A stretch of 64,000 bases of DNA from Bacteroidia bacterium (GCA_033391075.1 JAWPMV010000001.1:2480001-2544000), one strand, 5' to 3'; positions 37,444-46,154 are shown, numbered from the stretch's first letter. The notes: a model not told the origin generated them from the letters alone. A program made the numbers and translations.

Positions 37444-38151
37444 ATGACTCGAATTAAGATTGAACACATCCTGAAATGGAGCGAAAGACATACTTATGTG
37501 CTTCTGCTGGGGATTGGTCTTTTTCTTTTTTATGGAATATTATGGCCAATGATCAGCCTGGCATTGCTGTCTTTCATTTTCTATATCCGCCAACACCTCG
37601 ACTATCTAAAAGGCCTGAGTCCTTTTGGAGGCTATGCAAACTGGGTAACTTTTTTTCGACTGTTGCTGGTTAGCTTTGGGGGCTATTCTTATCAAGTCTG
37701 GCCGGATCCCTATCTATTTGCAATTTTTACGCTGGCAGTATTACTGGATGTCCTGGATGGATATTTGGCAAGAAGATTTGAGCAAAGCAGTGATTTTGGA
37801 TTGTACCTGGACATGGAAAGTGATGCCTTTTTTGTAGCACTCATTGCCAGCCTGCTGTATGCAAAAGGCCTATTGGAAGCCTGGTTATTATTTCCGGCTT
37901 ATTTACGCTATTTGTATATGATTTTTCTGAAAGTCCTGCCAGGCGAACCTAAAAAAGAGCCCAAGCGTTCCTATGCCAGTATAATTGCAGGCTGTTTTTT
38001 TGTGGCTCTTTTGCTTCCTTTTATCCTACCCTTTGAATTGTATAGTTGGCCACTGAGAATTTGTGGAGCTTTGATTGTCATTTCTTTTGGGATTTCCTTC
38101 TGGTATCAACTATTCAGTCCCGTTTCTCAAACTGAAATAGCCGATATCTAA
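37444..38151 (+). CDS. CDP-alcohol phosphatidyltransferase family protein
   Basis: A 235-residue membrane enzyme with about six helices and a perfect CDP-alcohol phosphatidyltransferase motif D-x2-D-G-x2-A-R-x8-G-x3-D-x3-D: D102, D105, G106, A109, R110, G119, D123 and D127. It joins a CDP-activated alcohol (CDP-diacylglycerol, CDP-polyol or similar) to an acceptor alcohol at the inner membrane. Housekeeping PgsA or PssA enzymes are usually shorter and lie elsewhere. Coupling to a sulfotransferase gene suggests a specialised phospholipid or phospho-glycan. Its last 38 bases overlap the convergent methyltransferase gene. Confidence 0.9.
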   Translation: MTRIKIEHILKWSERHTYVLLLGIGLFLFYGILWPMISLALLSFIFYIRQHLDYLKGLSPFGGYANWVTFFRLLLVSFGGYSYQVWPDPYLFAIFTLAVLLDVLDGYLARRFEQSSDFGLYLDMESDAFFVALIASLLYAKGLLEAWLLFPAYLRYLYMIFLKVLPGEPKKEPKRSYASIIAGCFFVALLLPFILPFELYSWPLRICGALIVISFGISFWYQLFSPVSQTEIADI

Positions 38152-38926
38152 AATGACCTTTGGCATATAAATAATCCATCCAAAGTCCTCCTTCATAAAT
38201 TCGGATCAAATGTTTCCATTTTTCTTTTCGACTCAGGAAAGCCAATAGGCGGGAAATGCTGGCCAGAAACTTACTGAGGAAGGCAGATTTTTGGGGTAAA
38301 GCCTGATCCAGCTCATAACTTTTGATCAAATGGAGTTGATTAGATTGGCTTGCTGTGAGGAATTCTTTTTCAGTATAAAGCTCTGGTACTGACCAGAGTT
38401 CCTGAAACCTTCTTCCGACCTTTGGCGGGAGCTTTGGCCCTGCATAATCTTCCAATACAAAAAAACTGCCACCTACTTTTAAATGGGCGGCCAGATTCTT
38501 AAAGCTATTTCTCCAGGAAGGAGCATGTTTGAGGGATTCCATGCTAAAGATTGCATCGAAGGGACCTCCCAAATCATCATCAAAACTTAATTCCCTAAAC
38601 TGCAATTGGTGGCCCAGCTTCTTTTTGTCCCGACTTTCTCTTGCCTTCTCTAACTCTTTTTTACTCAGGCTAATTCCTAATCCACTATGTCCACTTTGGG
38701 AACAGATTTGGATTAAACTATAGCCAACCCCGCATCCCGCATCCAGAATTTTCAAAGCTTCCGCTGATGGTAGCAATTGGAAGATGAGTTCGGTAATATC
38801 ATCCATGCCTTCAGCTCCTTTTATTTGCTGAAAGTCCAGTTTTTTATGAATAGGGTATGCCTCTCCGGATCGTTTTTCCTTCTCAAACTCAAAGAGTCGA
38901 TCGTAGATTTGGCTTACCTGGTTCAA
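38114..38926 (-). CDS. Class I SAM-dependent methyltransferase
   Basis: A 270-residue methyltransferase. Motif I is LDAGCGVGYSL (about 61-71), with post-I GLGISLSKKELEKA around 84-97 and motif II-like FDAIFSMESLKHAP around 119-132. The arrangement (SMESLKH, then a loop ending FFVLEDYAG) resembles sterol/tocopherol and small-molecule C- or O-methyltransferases. Translation must start at TTG 38926: an in-frame TAG lies three codons upstream and the next internal ATG would remove 40 residues. It begins 9 bases after the stop of the second methyltransferase gene. Its 3' end overlaps the convergent CDP-alcohol transferase by 38 bases. Confidence 0.84.
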   Translation of the reverse strand: MNQVSQIYDRLFEFEKEKRSGEAYPIHKKLDFQQIKGAEGMDDITELIFQLLPSAEALKILDAGCGVGYSLIQICSQSGHSGLGISLSKKELEKARESRDKKKLGHQLQFRELSFDDDLGGPFDAIFSMESLKHAPSWRNSFKNLAAHLKVGGSFFVLEDYAGPKLPPKVGRRFQELWSVPELYTEKEFLTASQSNQLHLIKSYELDQALPQKSAFLSKFLASISRLLAFLSRKEKWKHLIRIYEGGLWMDYLYAKGHFRYRLFQFEKRD

Positions 38927-38935
38927 ATTTCTGGA

Positions 38936-39646
38936 CTAGCTAAGGCCTAAATGGAAAATGAATTCATAGGCAAATTTTATAGAATCATCAGCTTCCTCTT
39001 TTCTCTTATAATCAACGGGAAACAATCTGCCTCCCAGAGAGAACCAATGTGCCCATCTTCGAGAGGGCCATATATCCGGATAAACCGCCTTGAGCTTGAA
39101 ACCTGCATCCTCGAAGATTTCCTGCCATTGCTCTAGGGTGTTGGCGCCTTGATGACCTTTCTTGTTGATAATGCCTAAATGCTCTTTCACCAACTTCCAA
39201 CTGGCGCGATTTGAATTTCTCACCATAAAACAAACTTCGGCATCAGCTTTACTTACTCTTCGAATTTCTTGCAATACCTTCTGGAGCTGAAGCATTCGTT
39301 CCAGGGAACCTATGCAAGTAATATATTCAAAGCTGTTATTGGCAAAAGGCAATTGTTCGGCATTGGCAACTCTCAGGTCTGCATCCGGCAAAGCTTCTTT
39401 TGCCATCTGGATTCCTATGTCCGAAATGTCTACTCCATGGAGGTCCAGTTCGTACTCCTTTGCAATCTTTAATAATTGTCCGGGACCACAAGCCACATCC
39501 AGGATGGAAGCTCCTTTTCTGACTTTTAGAATCTCCAGGAAAACATAATAGGCTTCCCTGGGTCTTAGATAACTAAGGCCTCTGTTTTGGTAGGTTTTAT
39601 TAAACCATTCCCTTACGCTTTGTTGTTCTACTATATTTGTAACCAT
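38936..39646 (-). CDS. Class I SAM-dependent methyltransferase (UbiE/Methyltransf_11 type)
   Basis: A 236-residue methyltransferase with motif I LDVACGPGQLL (about 45-55), the acidic post-I GVDISDIGIQMA, motif II in NAEQLPFANNSFEYITCIGSLE, and VLQEIRRVSK. There is no similarity beyond the Rossmann core to the next gene, so this is not a recent duplication. It is first of a two-gene minus-strand operon, divergent from the second sulfotransferase gene (75-base gap). The substrate is unknown; by context a sugar, lipid or head-group hydroxyl. Confidence 0.86.
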   Translation of the reverse strand: MVTNIVEQQSVREWFNKTYQNRGLSYLRPREAYYVFLEILKVRKGASILDVACGPGQLLKIAKEYELDLHGVDISDIGIQMAKEALPDADLRVANAEQLPFANNSFEYITCIGSLERMLQLQKVLQEIRRVSKADAEVCFMVRNSNRASWKLVKEHLGIINKKGHQGANTLEQWQEIFEDAGFKLKAVYPDIWPSRRWAHWFSLGGRLFPVDYKRKEEADDSIKFAYEFIFHLGLS

Positions 39647-39721
39647 ATGTATTTGATCTCATCCATATACTTGGATACTCGTTCCGCTTTTTGGTTACCA
39701 AAAAAATAATTTTCCTGGTAG

Positions 39722-40465
39722 ATGTACCGAATTCATGCTTCATATCACAAATGCCTGACCCAATACTATATGCGTATCATGCGCAAGGTCTTCAATTGGC
39801 TACCCGGAAAGGAAGCTTATCGGCATTTCGAAAGCATCGAAGGCGTCTTTTATAACAACTTGCATCGCTACAAGGTTTTATCAACCAACAATTTTCGAAT
39901 AGAGCCAGAACGAATAGATGGAGACTTTCGAATTTCGCGCTTCATTCGTGATCCTCGTGACCTGATTGTCTCTGGATATTTTTATCACAAAAGAGGAGCA
40001 GAGCCCTGGTTTAGAATGAAAAACCCTAGTCCAAAATATTGGGAAGCTCTCAATGGAAATGTTCCTCAGGGGCAGCCGACTGATCTTTCTTATGCCGAGT
40101 ATCTGGAAAGTCTGGATAAGGAAACAGGACTTCTGGCAGAAATTGAATGGCGGAAATACCATTTGGAATCCATGAGAAACTGGCTGGAGGACGAACGGGT
40201 GAAACTCTTTAAATACGAAGATATCCTGGGAAATGAGGTAGCGGTATTTGAAGAGATCATGGAGCATTACGGATTTCATGGATTGACTTTGAGTCGAGTT
40301 AAGTATCTGGCAGAGAAGTATCGATTCAAATCAGGTGGGCGTAAGGACAAACACATTCGCAATCCTAAACCTCAACAATGGAAGGAACATTTCACCCCCA
40401 GAGTTGAAGCAGTTTTTATGGAACAATACGGAGACATCCTGGAGTTATACGATTATCCAACATAG
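39722..40465 (+). CDS. Second sulfotransferase, with atypical phosphosulfate loop
   Basis: A 247-residue protein of the sulfotransferase fold. The N-terminal HASYHKCLTQYY (5-16) takes the place of the usual P-K-x-G-T loop; the lysine and threonine are kept but the glycine is leucine. The 3'-phosphate site is clear: FIRDPRDLIVSGYFYH (about 77-92). The C-terminal VKYLAEKYRFKSGGRK and QQWKEHFTP correspond to the PAPS-contacting RKG-like region of cytosolic sulfotransferases. It probably sulfates a different position from the first enzyme at 36612. It lies 21 bases upstream of the LtaS-like gene. Confidence 0.75.
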   Translation: MYRIHASYHKCLTQYYMRIMRKVFNWLPGKEAYRHFESIEGVFYNNLHRYKVLSTNNFRIEPERIDGDFRISRFIRDPRDLIVSGYFYHKRGAEPWFRMKNPSPKYWEALNGNVPQGQPTDLSYAEYLESLDKETGLLAEIEWRKYHLESMRNWLEDERVKLFKYEDILGNEVAVFEEIMEHYGFHGLTLSRVKYLAEKYRFKSGGRKDKHIRNPKPQQWKEHFTPRVEAVFMEQYGDILELYDYPT

Positions 40466-40486
40466 ATAGATCATTTTAGAAACATC

Positions 40487-42214
40487 ATGAATCAGGTACA
40501 GACATTTTGGGCCTTCTTTTTTCTGATCAATCTCCTGCTTTTTTTGCCAGGATACTTCTTTGATCTGAAGACTTCTTCTTTACTTCCGATTAGAAAGTTG
40601 TTTAGACAGAAAAGCCTTAAACAAAAGATCAATTACTTTTTCGTGCGTGAAAATCAGGACCCCTTCAAGCTCAATGGAGATCTGATTACAGCTATTGCAT
40701 TTATGCTGCTGGTTTCTGCTTTTCTGGGGGAAAGTATACCGGGGCTAATCTTAGGCCTGGTCTCTGCAATGAGTTTCCTTTATCTGATCTATTACTATGC
40801 AATGGTCAATGTCTATCAGACCGTTCCGGTTCTATACAATGATCTGCAATTTGCTAAAGTAGGTTGGAGTATCGCTACGCAGAGATTCCCGCTTCTTTTT
40901 GCTGTAGGCATATTGGGACTGATAGCTGTACTTGCTCTTTTCTTTTGGTTAGGTCAATCTTTAGCTGGCTTTTTATCGGCTATTGAACTCTCTTCTTTTT
41001 CAGGAGTACTGCTTTGCATATTGGGAGTCTATAATGTGTATAGGGGAATGAGGCAGAAATATGTGATCATCCACAAAAAACTCATGGTCGCTCCTTTGAT
41101 CCATTTCATAAAAAACATCAAAGTAAGTATAGAAAGTCGGGCGAAAATGAAGGCCTGGAAGCCTGAGTTTTTCAATAGCCTGAACATTTATAAGGATTCT
41201 CAACTCAATCAAAGACCAAATATCATCATCGCATCTCTTGAGTCTTATGGTGCTATCATCCATGAACTCCCGGAACTGCGAGAATTCTTTGGGCCGAAAC
41301 TCATAGAGGAAGGGAAATTATTGGAAGAGTCGGGATGGCATAGCAGTACCATTCTCAGCAAAGCTCCACGTATATCCGGAGGTAGCTGGCTGAGCCATTC
41401 TTCTTTTTTATATGGGATTTTTATCAATGAATTTGCCATCTATGAATCCCTGATGAACAATCCGGTATTCGAGAAGTATCAGTCACTTCTGCATGTCTTG
41501 AAAGATAAAGGTTACGCCAATTACTATGTCAATCCATTGGGAGGCTATGATATGAGTCGGATTAATTGGGACCAAATCCAGCGTATGTTCGCCGCAGATG
41601 AAATCATCAATGATGAAGCCATCAATTACCAGGGGAAAAGGACCGGCTCTATGGGCGATTCTGCTCCGGATCAGTATGGTTTTCGCTTTGCTTTCGACCG
41701 CATCCAAAAAGAAGAGACCGATCCCTGGTCTATGTTTTTCATCAGCAATAATTCCCATTATTCCTGGTTGAGTCCGAAAAATGTGGAAGAAGATTGGCGC
41801 AGGTTAAACCGGGATAAACATAGCTATGAAGAAACAGAAGCCGGTTCAACAGGATTACTGGAAAAGTACAAAGACTCGATCAATTATCAATTAGATATTT
41901 TTCTCCAATTTATTCAGCAAGAAGATCCGGAAAATACAGTATTGGTGCTCTTTGGCGATCATCAACCCCCAGCCATTACGACTAAAGATTCAACTTTTCA
42001 TTCGCCTATACACATCATTTCCCGGGATAAAAGATTTGTGAACGGCTTTGAAAAATATGGCTTCAAAAAGGGCTTACTTCATGATGATCCTTTTGAAGGA
42101 ATTGCTCATCAGTCTTTCTTCTCGCTCTTTATGAAAGAGATGATTGAGACCTATGGCGTGCAAGGAATAGAGGATTTGAAATACTTACCAAATGGGCATC
42201 AGATTTTGGGATAA
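40487..42214 (+). CDS. LtaS-like membrane sulfatase/phosphotransferase
   Basis: A 575-residue protein with about five N-terminal membrane helices (residues about 5-190) and a large extracytoplasmic alkaline-phosphatase-fold domain (about 245-570). Metal-site segments are IIASLESYG (Glu), RISGGSWLSHSSFLYG (Ser/Thr nucleophile region), LFGDHQPP (Asp-His) and a late histidine in GIAHQSFF. Family members transfer phosphoglycerol or phosphoethanolamine to lipoteichoic acid, glucans or lipids. There is no cysteine formylglycine motif, so this is not a classic sulfatase. In this locus it may decorate or polymerise an exported glycan. Substrate unknown. Confidence 0.82.
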   Translation: MNQVQTFWAFFFLINLLLFLPGYFFDLKTSSLLPIRKLFRQKSLKQKINYFFVRENQDPFKLNGDLITAIAFMLLVSAFLGESIPGLILGLVSAMSFLYLIYYYAMVNVYQTVPVLYNDLQFAKVGWSIATQRFPLLFAVGILGLIAVLALFFWLGQSLAGFLSAIELSSFSGVLLCILGVYNVYRGMRQKYVIIHKKLMVAPLIHFIKNIKVSIESRAKMKAWKPEFFNSLNIYKDSQLNQRPNIIIASLESYGAIIHELPELREFFGPKLIEEGKLLEESGWHSSTILSKAPRISGGSWLSHSSFLYGIFINEFAIYESLMNNPVFEKYQSLLHVLKDKGYANYYVNPLGGYDMSRINWDQIQRMFAADEIINDEAINYQGKRTGSMGDSAPDQYGFRFAFDRIQKEETDPWSMFFISNNSHYSWLSPKNVEEDWRRLNRDKHSYEETEAGSTGLLEKYKDSINYQLDIFLQFIQQEDPENTVLVLFGDHQPPAITTKDSTFHSPIHIISRDKRFVNGFEKYGFKKGLLHDDPFEGIAHQSFFSLFMKEMIETYGVQGIEDLKYLPNGHQILG

Positions 42215-42238
42215 AGACTATTAGCCCTAATTTGAGCT

Positions 42239-43759
42239 ATGCCGTTCAAAAACTCGCTCAAAAAGGAAGTCTTTTTCCCACCTTTCATATTTCTGCTGAT
42301 AGCTACTGCCTATAGTGTCATCGATCAAGATGGATTTTTAGAAAGTGCCAAAAGCATCAATAATTGGATATTACAGCACTTTGACTGGTTGTTTTCCTGG
42401 AGTACCTTTCTCTTTTTACTCCTTCTCATTTTTATCTATTTCTCTCCCCTGGCAAAAATCAGAATAGGAGGGAAGGATGCAAAGCCTATTTTAACGAAAT
42501 GGAAGTGGTTTGCTATTACCTTGTGCACAACTGTTGCTACGGGTATCCTCTTTTGGGGAAGTGCCGAACCCCTCTTTCATTTGCATCAACCTCCCCTGGG
42601 AGGTGGAGCAGCTTCTGCTGAAGCCAAAGAGTTTGCCATGTCCACCATGTTTATGCATTGGACATTTACGCCTTATGGGATTTATACCACAGCGGCTCTT
42701 CTCTTTGCGCTGACCTATTATAATATGAAGCAGCCTTTCAGTCTGGCGAGTTTGTTGTATCCCTTGATTGGCAAACGGGCCTATGGAGGAATAGGAGTTG
42801 CCACAGATGTTATTTGTCTTTTTGCTTTGGTAGCGGGAATGGCCGCTTCTTTGGGAACGGGAATTCTGACCCTATCCGGAGGTTTACACAAAGTATTTGG
42901 CCTAACGGAAAGCAACTTCCTGACAGCCATAATTGCCTTGACGATAGTATGTGTTTTTATTGCTTCAGCTGCCAGTGGACTGCAGAAAGGAATTCGACTT
43001 TTATCGGATATCAATATCCGCGCGTTTTTTGTGATAGCGGGCTTTGTATTGATCTTTGGTCCGACCATGGATATGTTGAAAACTGGAGGGATCGGCTTAT
43101 TGGATTATTTCCAGAACTTCTTTCAAAGAAGTACAGGTATAGGCTCTGATATTCCGGATAGCTGGAGCCATAGTTGGACGGTATTTTATTGGGCGAATTG
43201 GATGGCCTGGACGCCTATTACAGCTTTATTCCTTGGGAGATTGGGAGTAGGATATACCGTAAGAGATTTTATCCATTTCAATCTGGTATTTCCATCCATA
43301 TTCGGCGGTTTCTGGATGGTGATATTTAGCGGAGCGGCTATGAATCTTGATTTGGGGGGAACTGAATTTCCCTTGTATGAAATTTTGCAAGCACAAGGAG
43401 AGCAAAATGTGATCTTCGAACTATTCTCTAAACTCCCCTTAAGCAATATCATCAGTATGTTTTTCGTGCTGACCATTTTCATTTCTTATGTAACTGCTGC
43501 TGATTCCAATACTTCTGCTATGAGTGGGATAAGTGCCAAAGGAATCAATCCCGAAAATCCTGAAGCACCTTTATTGATCAAAATCGCCTGGGGACTGATG
43601 ATCGGTATTGTCTCTTACATCATGATCAGTTTTGCCGGAGTGGATGGGATACGGATGACTTCGAATCTTGGAGGATTTCCAGCTTTATTCCTCGTGATTT
43701 TTGTTGCGATTGGTTTGGTTAGGATGCTGCTCAGGCGGGAAGAGATGTTGGGGGAATAG
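42239..43759 (+). CDS. BCCT family betaine/carnitine/choline transporter
   Basis: A 506-residue transporter with 12 helices. It shows the BCCT substrate-box region GILFWGSAEPLFHL and the signature WTVFYWANWMAWTPITALFLGRLG in transmembrane segment 8. The typical glycine betaine box tryptophans are present. It should take up a quaternary ammonium compound such as choline, betaine or carnitine with Na+ or H+, probably for osmoprotection. The spacing of 24 bases to the LtaS-like gene permits co-transcription. A choline-dehydrogenase-like GMC enzyme is encoded about 17 kb away, but no direct link is shown. Confidence 0.92.
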   Translation: MPFKNSLKKEVFFPPFIFLLIATAYSVIDQDGFLESAKSINNWILQHFDWLFSWSTFLFLLLLIFIYFSPLAKIRIGGKDAKPILTKWKWFAITLCTTVATGILFWGSAEPLFHLHQPPLGGGAASAEAKEFAMSTMFMHWTFTPYGIYTTAALLFALTYYNMKQPFSLASLLYPLIGKRAYGGIGVATDVICLFALVAGMAASLGTGILTLSGGLHKVFGLTESNFLTAIIALTIVCVFIASAASGLQKGIRLLSDINIRAFFVIAGFVLIFGPTMDMLKTGGIGLLDYFQNFFQRSTGIGSDIPDSWSHSWTVFYWANWMAWTPITALFLGRLGVGYTVRDFIHFNLVFPSIFGGFWMVIFSGAAMNLDLGGTEFPLYEILQAQGEQNVIFELFSKLPLSNIISMFFVLTIFISYVTAADSNTSAMSGISAKGINPENPEAPLLIKIAWGLMIGIVSYIMISFAGVDGIRMTSNLGGFPALFLVIFVAIGLVRMLLRREEMLGE

Positions 43760-43861
43760 ACGGAGCAAATACTGTCAAAATTCTAAATCCATCTCAAAAA
43801 TCCACTTATTACCTCAAATTTTGATGGACGTCAACACCTATAGATTCCTTTGGAAGCTATG

Positions 43862-44407
43862 TTAAATTGAAATGCCTTCAAGAATCTTTTCAAAATACTC
43901 ACTTCCCAATTTCTGTGCGTGCTCGATATTTCTTTGGGGAATGGCCTCTGTATTGGGGTGCAATTGGATGGCTTTTTCGACGCTTTCTTCTCTCAGGAGA
44001 TGGAGCATAGGGTAGGGGGAGCGGTTGGTGTAATTGGAGGCATCTGATTTTTCAGCGCCTTCAAATTGATAGTGAGGGTGAAAGCTGGCGATTTGAAAGA
44101 CGCCCTCGTATCCCTGTTCTTCAGAAAGCTCCATAGCCATAGCCAGGAAATCGAGGTAGTCTTCAAATGCTTCCAAAGCCTGAGGAAAAATCAGAAGACT
44201 GGTCTCAATTTCTTCATGTTGATCCAAATGCTCAAGTTCTCTAACAAGTATTTCCAAATGCTCTTCCTGATCTATTCCTTTAAGCACCCAATAACGTATT
44301 TTATCCTGCTCAAAAGGTACTTTGGCAAAAGGGCAGAATTGCTCAGCAATTACGACTTGTTCGATCCAGTCTTTGGATTGGGAAATGGCAGCTTCTTCTT
44401 TGGACAT
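43862..44407 (-). CDS. DUF1415 family protein
   Basis: A cytoplasmic protein of 181 residues in the DUF1415 family, recognisable by WIEQVVIAEQFCPFAK near the start, PFLIFPQA-like LLIFPQALEAFEDYL in the middle, QIASFHPHYQF, and NRSPYPMLHLLREESVE. Function of the family is unknown. I start at ATG 44407 (MSKEEAA). The frame also has an ATG at 44467, but that lies inside the palindromic repeat at 44461-44565, and the extra 20 residues are not family-like. Convergent with the BCCT gene. Confidence 0.85.
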   Translation of the reverse strand: MSKEEAAISQSKDWIEQVVIAEQFCPFAKVPFEQDKIRYWVLKGIDQEEHLEILVRELEHLDQHEEIETSLLIFPQALEAFEDYLDFLAMAMELSEEQGYEGVFQIASFHPHYQFEGAEKSDASNYTNRSPYPMLHLLREESVEKAIQLHPNTEAIPQRNIEHAQKLGSEYFEKILEGISI

Positions 44408-44460
44408 GACGCAAGTACGTAAAAAGCGGGGAATATTCTTGCTGTCTAAGCCAAACAGCT

Positions 44461-44565
44461 CTGTCATTGCGAGTCCTTATTAAGGACGAAGCAATCTCCT
44501 TGACTCTATAAGATTTTTTGATTCAAGGGGATTGCTTCGCTCAAATCTTGAGCTCGCAATGACAG
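44461..44565. repeat. 105-bp palindromic repeat element with two internal mini-hairpins
   Basis: Two 46-base arms, 44461-44506 and 44520-44565, are inverted copies separated by a 13-base T-rich spacer. Outer 13 bases (CTGTCATTGCGAG) are identical and the inner 20 bases (starting CGAAGCAATC) differ at two positions. Between them each arm holds a different 13-base segment, TCCTT-att-AAGGA on the left and CTCAA-gat-TTGAG on the right; each is self-complementary. The whole can fold as a four-armed cross or cloverleaf. The CATTGCGAG...GAAGCAAT pattern resembles dispersed palindromic repeats seen in many genomes. No second copy occurs in the window. Confidence 0.85.
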
Positions 44566-44576
44566 TTTGTTTTGCT

Positions 44577-44610
44577 TAATAAAATCCCGACCTTTTTTCA
44601 AAGACCGGGA
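44577..44610 (-). terminator. Intrinsic terminator of the DUF2330/RnfD-like operon
   Basis: On the minus strand TCCCGGTCTTT (from 44610) pairs with AAAGGTCGGGA using two G.U wobbles around a short loop and is followed by TTTTATT. It lies 33 bases beyond the stop of the DUF2330 gene at 44643 and directly beside the palindromic repeat. Confidence 0.7.
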
Positions 44611-44642
44611 CGACACGATTATGCTTGAAATGTAAGTCTTCT

Positions 44643-46154
44643 TTAGCTGATTTGTGGCTTGAGTTTCTCTCGCTTTCGTAAACTTAATCCTATCAATACC
44701 ATCACAAACAGTCCCAGTAAAATATAAGGAACCCATTTGAACCAATTAGGAAGAACGGGAAGGATAAATTCTCCTTTGTCTTCTTTTTCTGGTAAGGGCT
44801 CCAGATAGCCCCAATCTATGATGTGATGATCATATTCTTCGATATAATCCTGATATCCGATAGCGGGCCAGTCAGTTAAGGATTCCAGAGATTTTACTTC
44901 TTCTATTCTCCTTTTTCTTAAGCTTTTCAAGTAGGTCTGTGCTGCATCGCAATTATAAAGTCCAGTCGTAGATTTGCCCGGATACCTGAGCACATATCTT
45001 CCCTGAAAGTTTTCCCAATTAGGGGTTTCCTGGAAAGTCAGATCCTGAGGGAAGGTCTCTCGATTGTAGCGCACATGCATGCGGCTGATATAAAGTTTTC
45101 CGGAATAATTGAAATTGTTCCTGCTATTTAGCCAATCCACTCCTGCATCTACCAATTGAGGGTAGGTAAGGGCTGGAGTAGGACAAGGATCGCATTTGAC
45201 AGGATTGCTACCTGTAATGTTCCATCCGTATTCAAACATGACTCCGTCTTTTCCTTTTTCTGCCCAGGACTTATCGAAAAGTGAGCTGTAAAAATTGTCG
45301 AATAATCCTGCTACGGCTAAGGGGACGTCCATATTGCTGGGAATTTCATGGGTCTGATAATTGGTGCATTCGATTCTTCCCTTCTTGGAAAAAGCATAGA
45401 CGATCATATCCTGATCTCCTTTTGCATTGGCCATGCCTAGTCGGATGGGAAGCATAAATCGCTCCGAATTATAAGTGATTTGAAGAGGGTGCAGGTATTT
45501 ATTCCGCTGCTTTTCGAAGGCTTTCTCATTGACTTTTACCACAAAGAATTTCATTCCGCTTTTGATATAAGGTTCCAAAACCTCGGAGGCTCCTTTCGGA
45601 ATTTGATAGTCATGATCTTTTAGCCATTCTTCAAGGCCCTTTGATTTTTTAGCCGAAAGTATGAGGATGTCATATCCTCCGATGGTGTATTTTTTTTGAA
45701 CTTTGACCTTATATTTTTTCCTTTTACCTGCTACTACCACTTCATCCAGACTGGTGACGGCCATACTCAGTTGTCTATGCTCTCTAATTGATTCCCCAAC
45801 TATGGTTATTTCATTTTCTGCATTGGGTAAGGGACAATAGAAGTTAGGGTCATGGTACTTCACCAATCTTGGACCTGTATAATCGTTGAGTCGGGTGAAA
45901 ATATCTTTCTCTATGACTTTGATCTGCTCTTTTTGCAGCACTTCCGGAACGGGAACTACCATGGCGAAATCCTTGATATCTCCGTGGAAATCGCTGTACA
46001 TGGTTACTGTCATCTTATTCCCATCCTTTACCAGTATGACCTGTGAGGCATGGTTGAATAGATCCAGAGAAGCTTTTGCTACGTAAAATCCGCAAAAAGC
46101 CTGGCTGTGCTGGAATCCAAATAGGACCAGCAGAATCGCTAGTATGTTTTTCAT
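44643..46154 (-). CDS. DUF2330 membrane-anchored protein, copy B
   Basis: A 503-residue exported protein. The start is ATG 46154 (an upstream TTG at 46178 is less likely); residues 1-20 are a signal peptide ending QAFCGFYVAKA. Nearly the whole length is DUF2330: DFHGDIKDFAMVVPVPEVL near residue 60, FFVVKVNEKAF, LPIRLGMANAKGDQDMIVYAFSKKGRIECTNY in short conserved pieces. The C-terminus carries one membrane helix followed by a basic tail (SLRKREKLKPQ), so the domain faces the periplasm. It is a paralogue of the next gene upstream (46206-47705). The family has no known function. Third gene of an operon that starts with an RnfD-like membrane protein. Confidence 0.85.
   Translation of the reverse strand: MKNILAILLVLFGFQHSQAFCGFYVAKASLDLFNHASQVILVKDGNKMTVTMYSDFHGDIKDFAMVVPVPEVLQKEQIKVIEKDIFTRLNDYTGPRLVKYHDPNFYCPLPNAENEITIVGESIREHRQLSMAVTSLDEVVVAGKRKKYKVKVQKKYTIGGYDILILSAKKSKGLEEWLKDHDYQIPKGASEVLEPYIKSGMKFFVVKVNEKAFEKQRNKYLHPLQITYNSERFMLPIRLGMANAKGDQDMIVYAFSKKGRIECTNYQTHEIPSNMDVPLAVAGLFDNFYSSLFDKSWAEKGKDGVMFEYGWNITGSNPVKCDPCPTPALTYPQLVDAGVDWLNSRNNFNYSGKLYISRMHVRYNRETFPQDLTFQETPNWENFQGRYVLRYPGKSTTGLYNCDAAQTYLKSLRKRRIEEVKSLESLTDWPAIGYQDYIEEYDHHIIDWGYLEPLPEKEDKGEFILPVLPNWFKWVPYILLGLFVMVLIGLSLRKREKLKPQIS

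Noticed and set aside
38114-39646. Tandem-duplicated methyltransferases
   Set aside because: They share only the generic SAM-binding motifs; the remainder differs, so they are distinct enzymes.
40487-42214. Classical sulfatase
   Set aside because: There is no C/S-x-P-S-R formylglycine motif, and N-terminal membrane helices with ESYG and GDHQPP match LtaS/phosphotransferase-type enzymes.
43788-43828. Inverted repeat (TCCAT..CAAAA / TTTTG ATGGA) between convergent BCCT and DUF1415 genes
   Set aside because: A two-base bulge and a loop of about 20 bases make it too weak to call a terminator by eye.
44408-44467. Longer start for the DUF1415 protein at 44467
   Set aside because: That ATG lies in the palindromic repeat, and the added residues do not match the family; ATG 44407 fits better.
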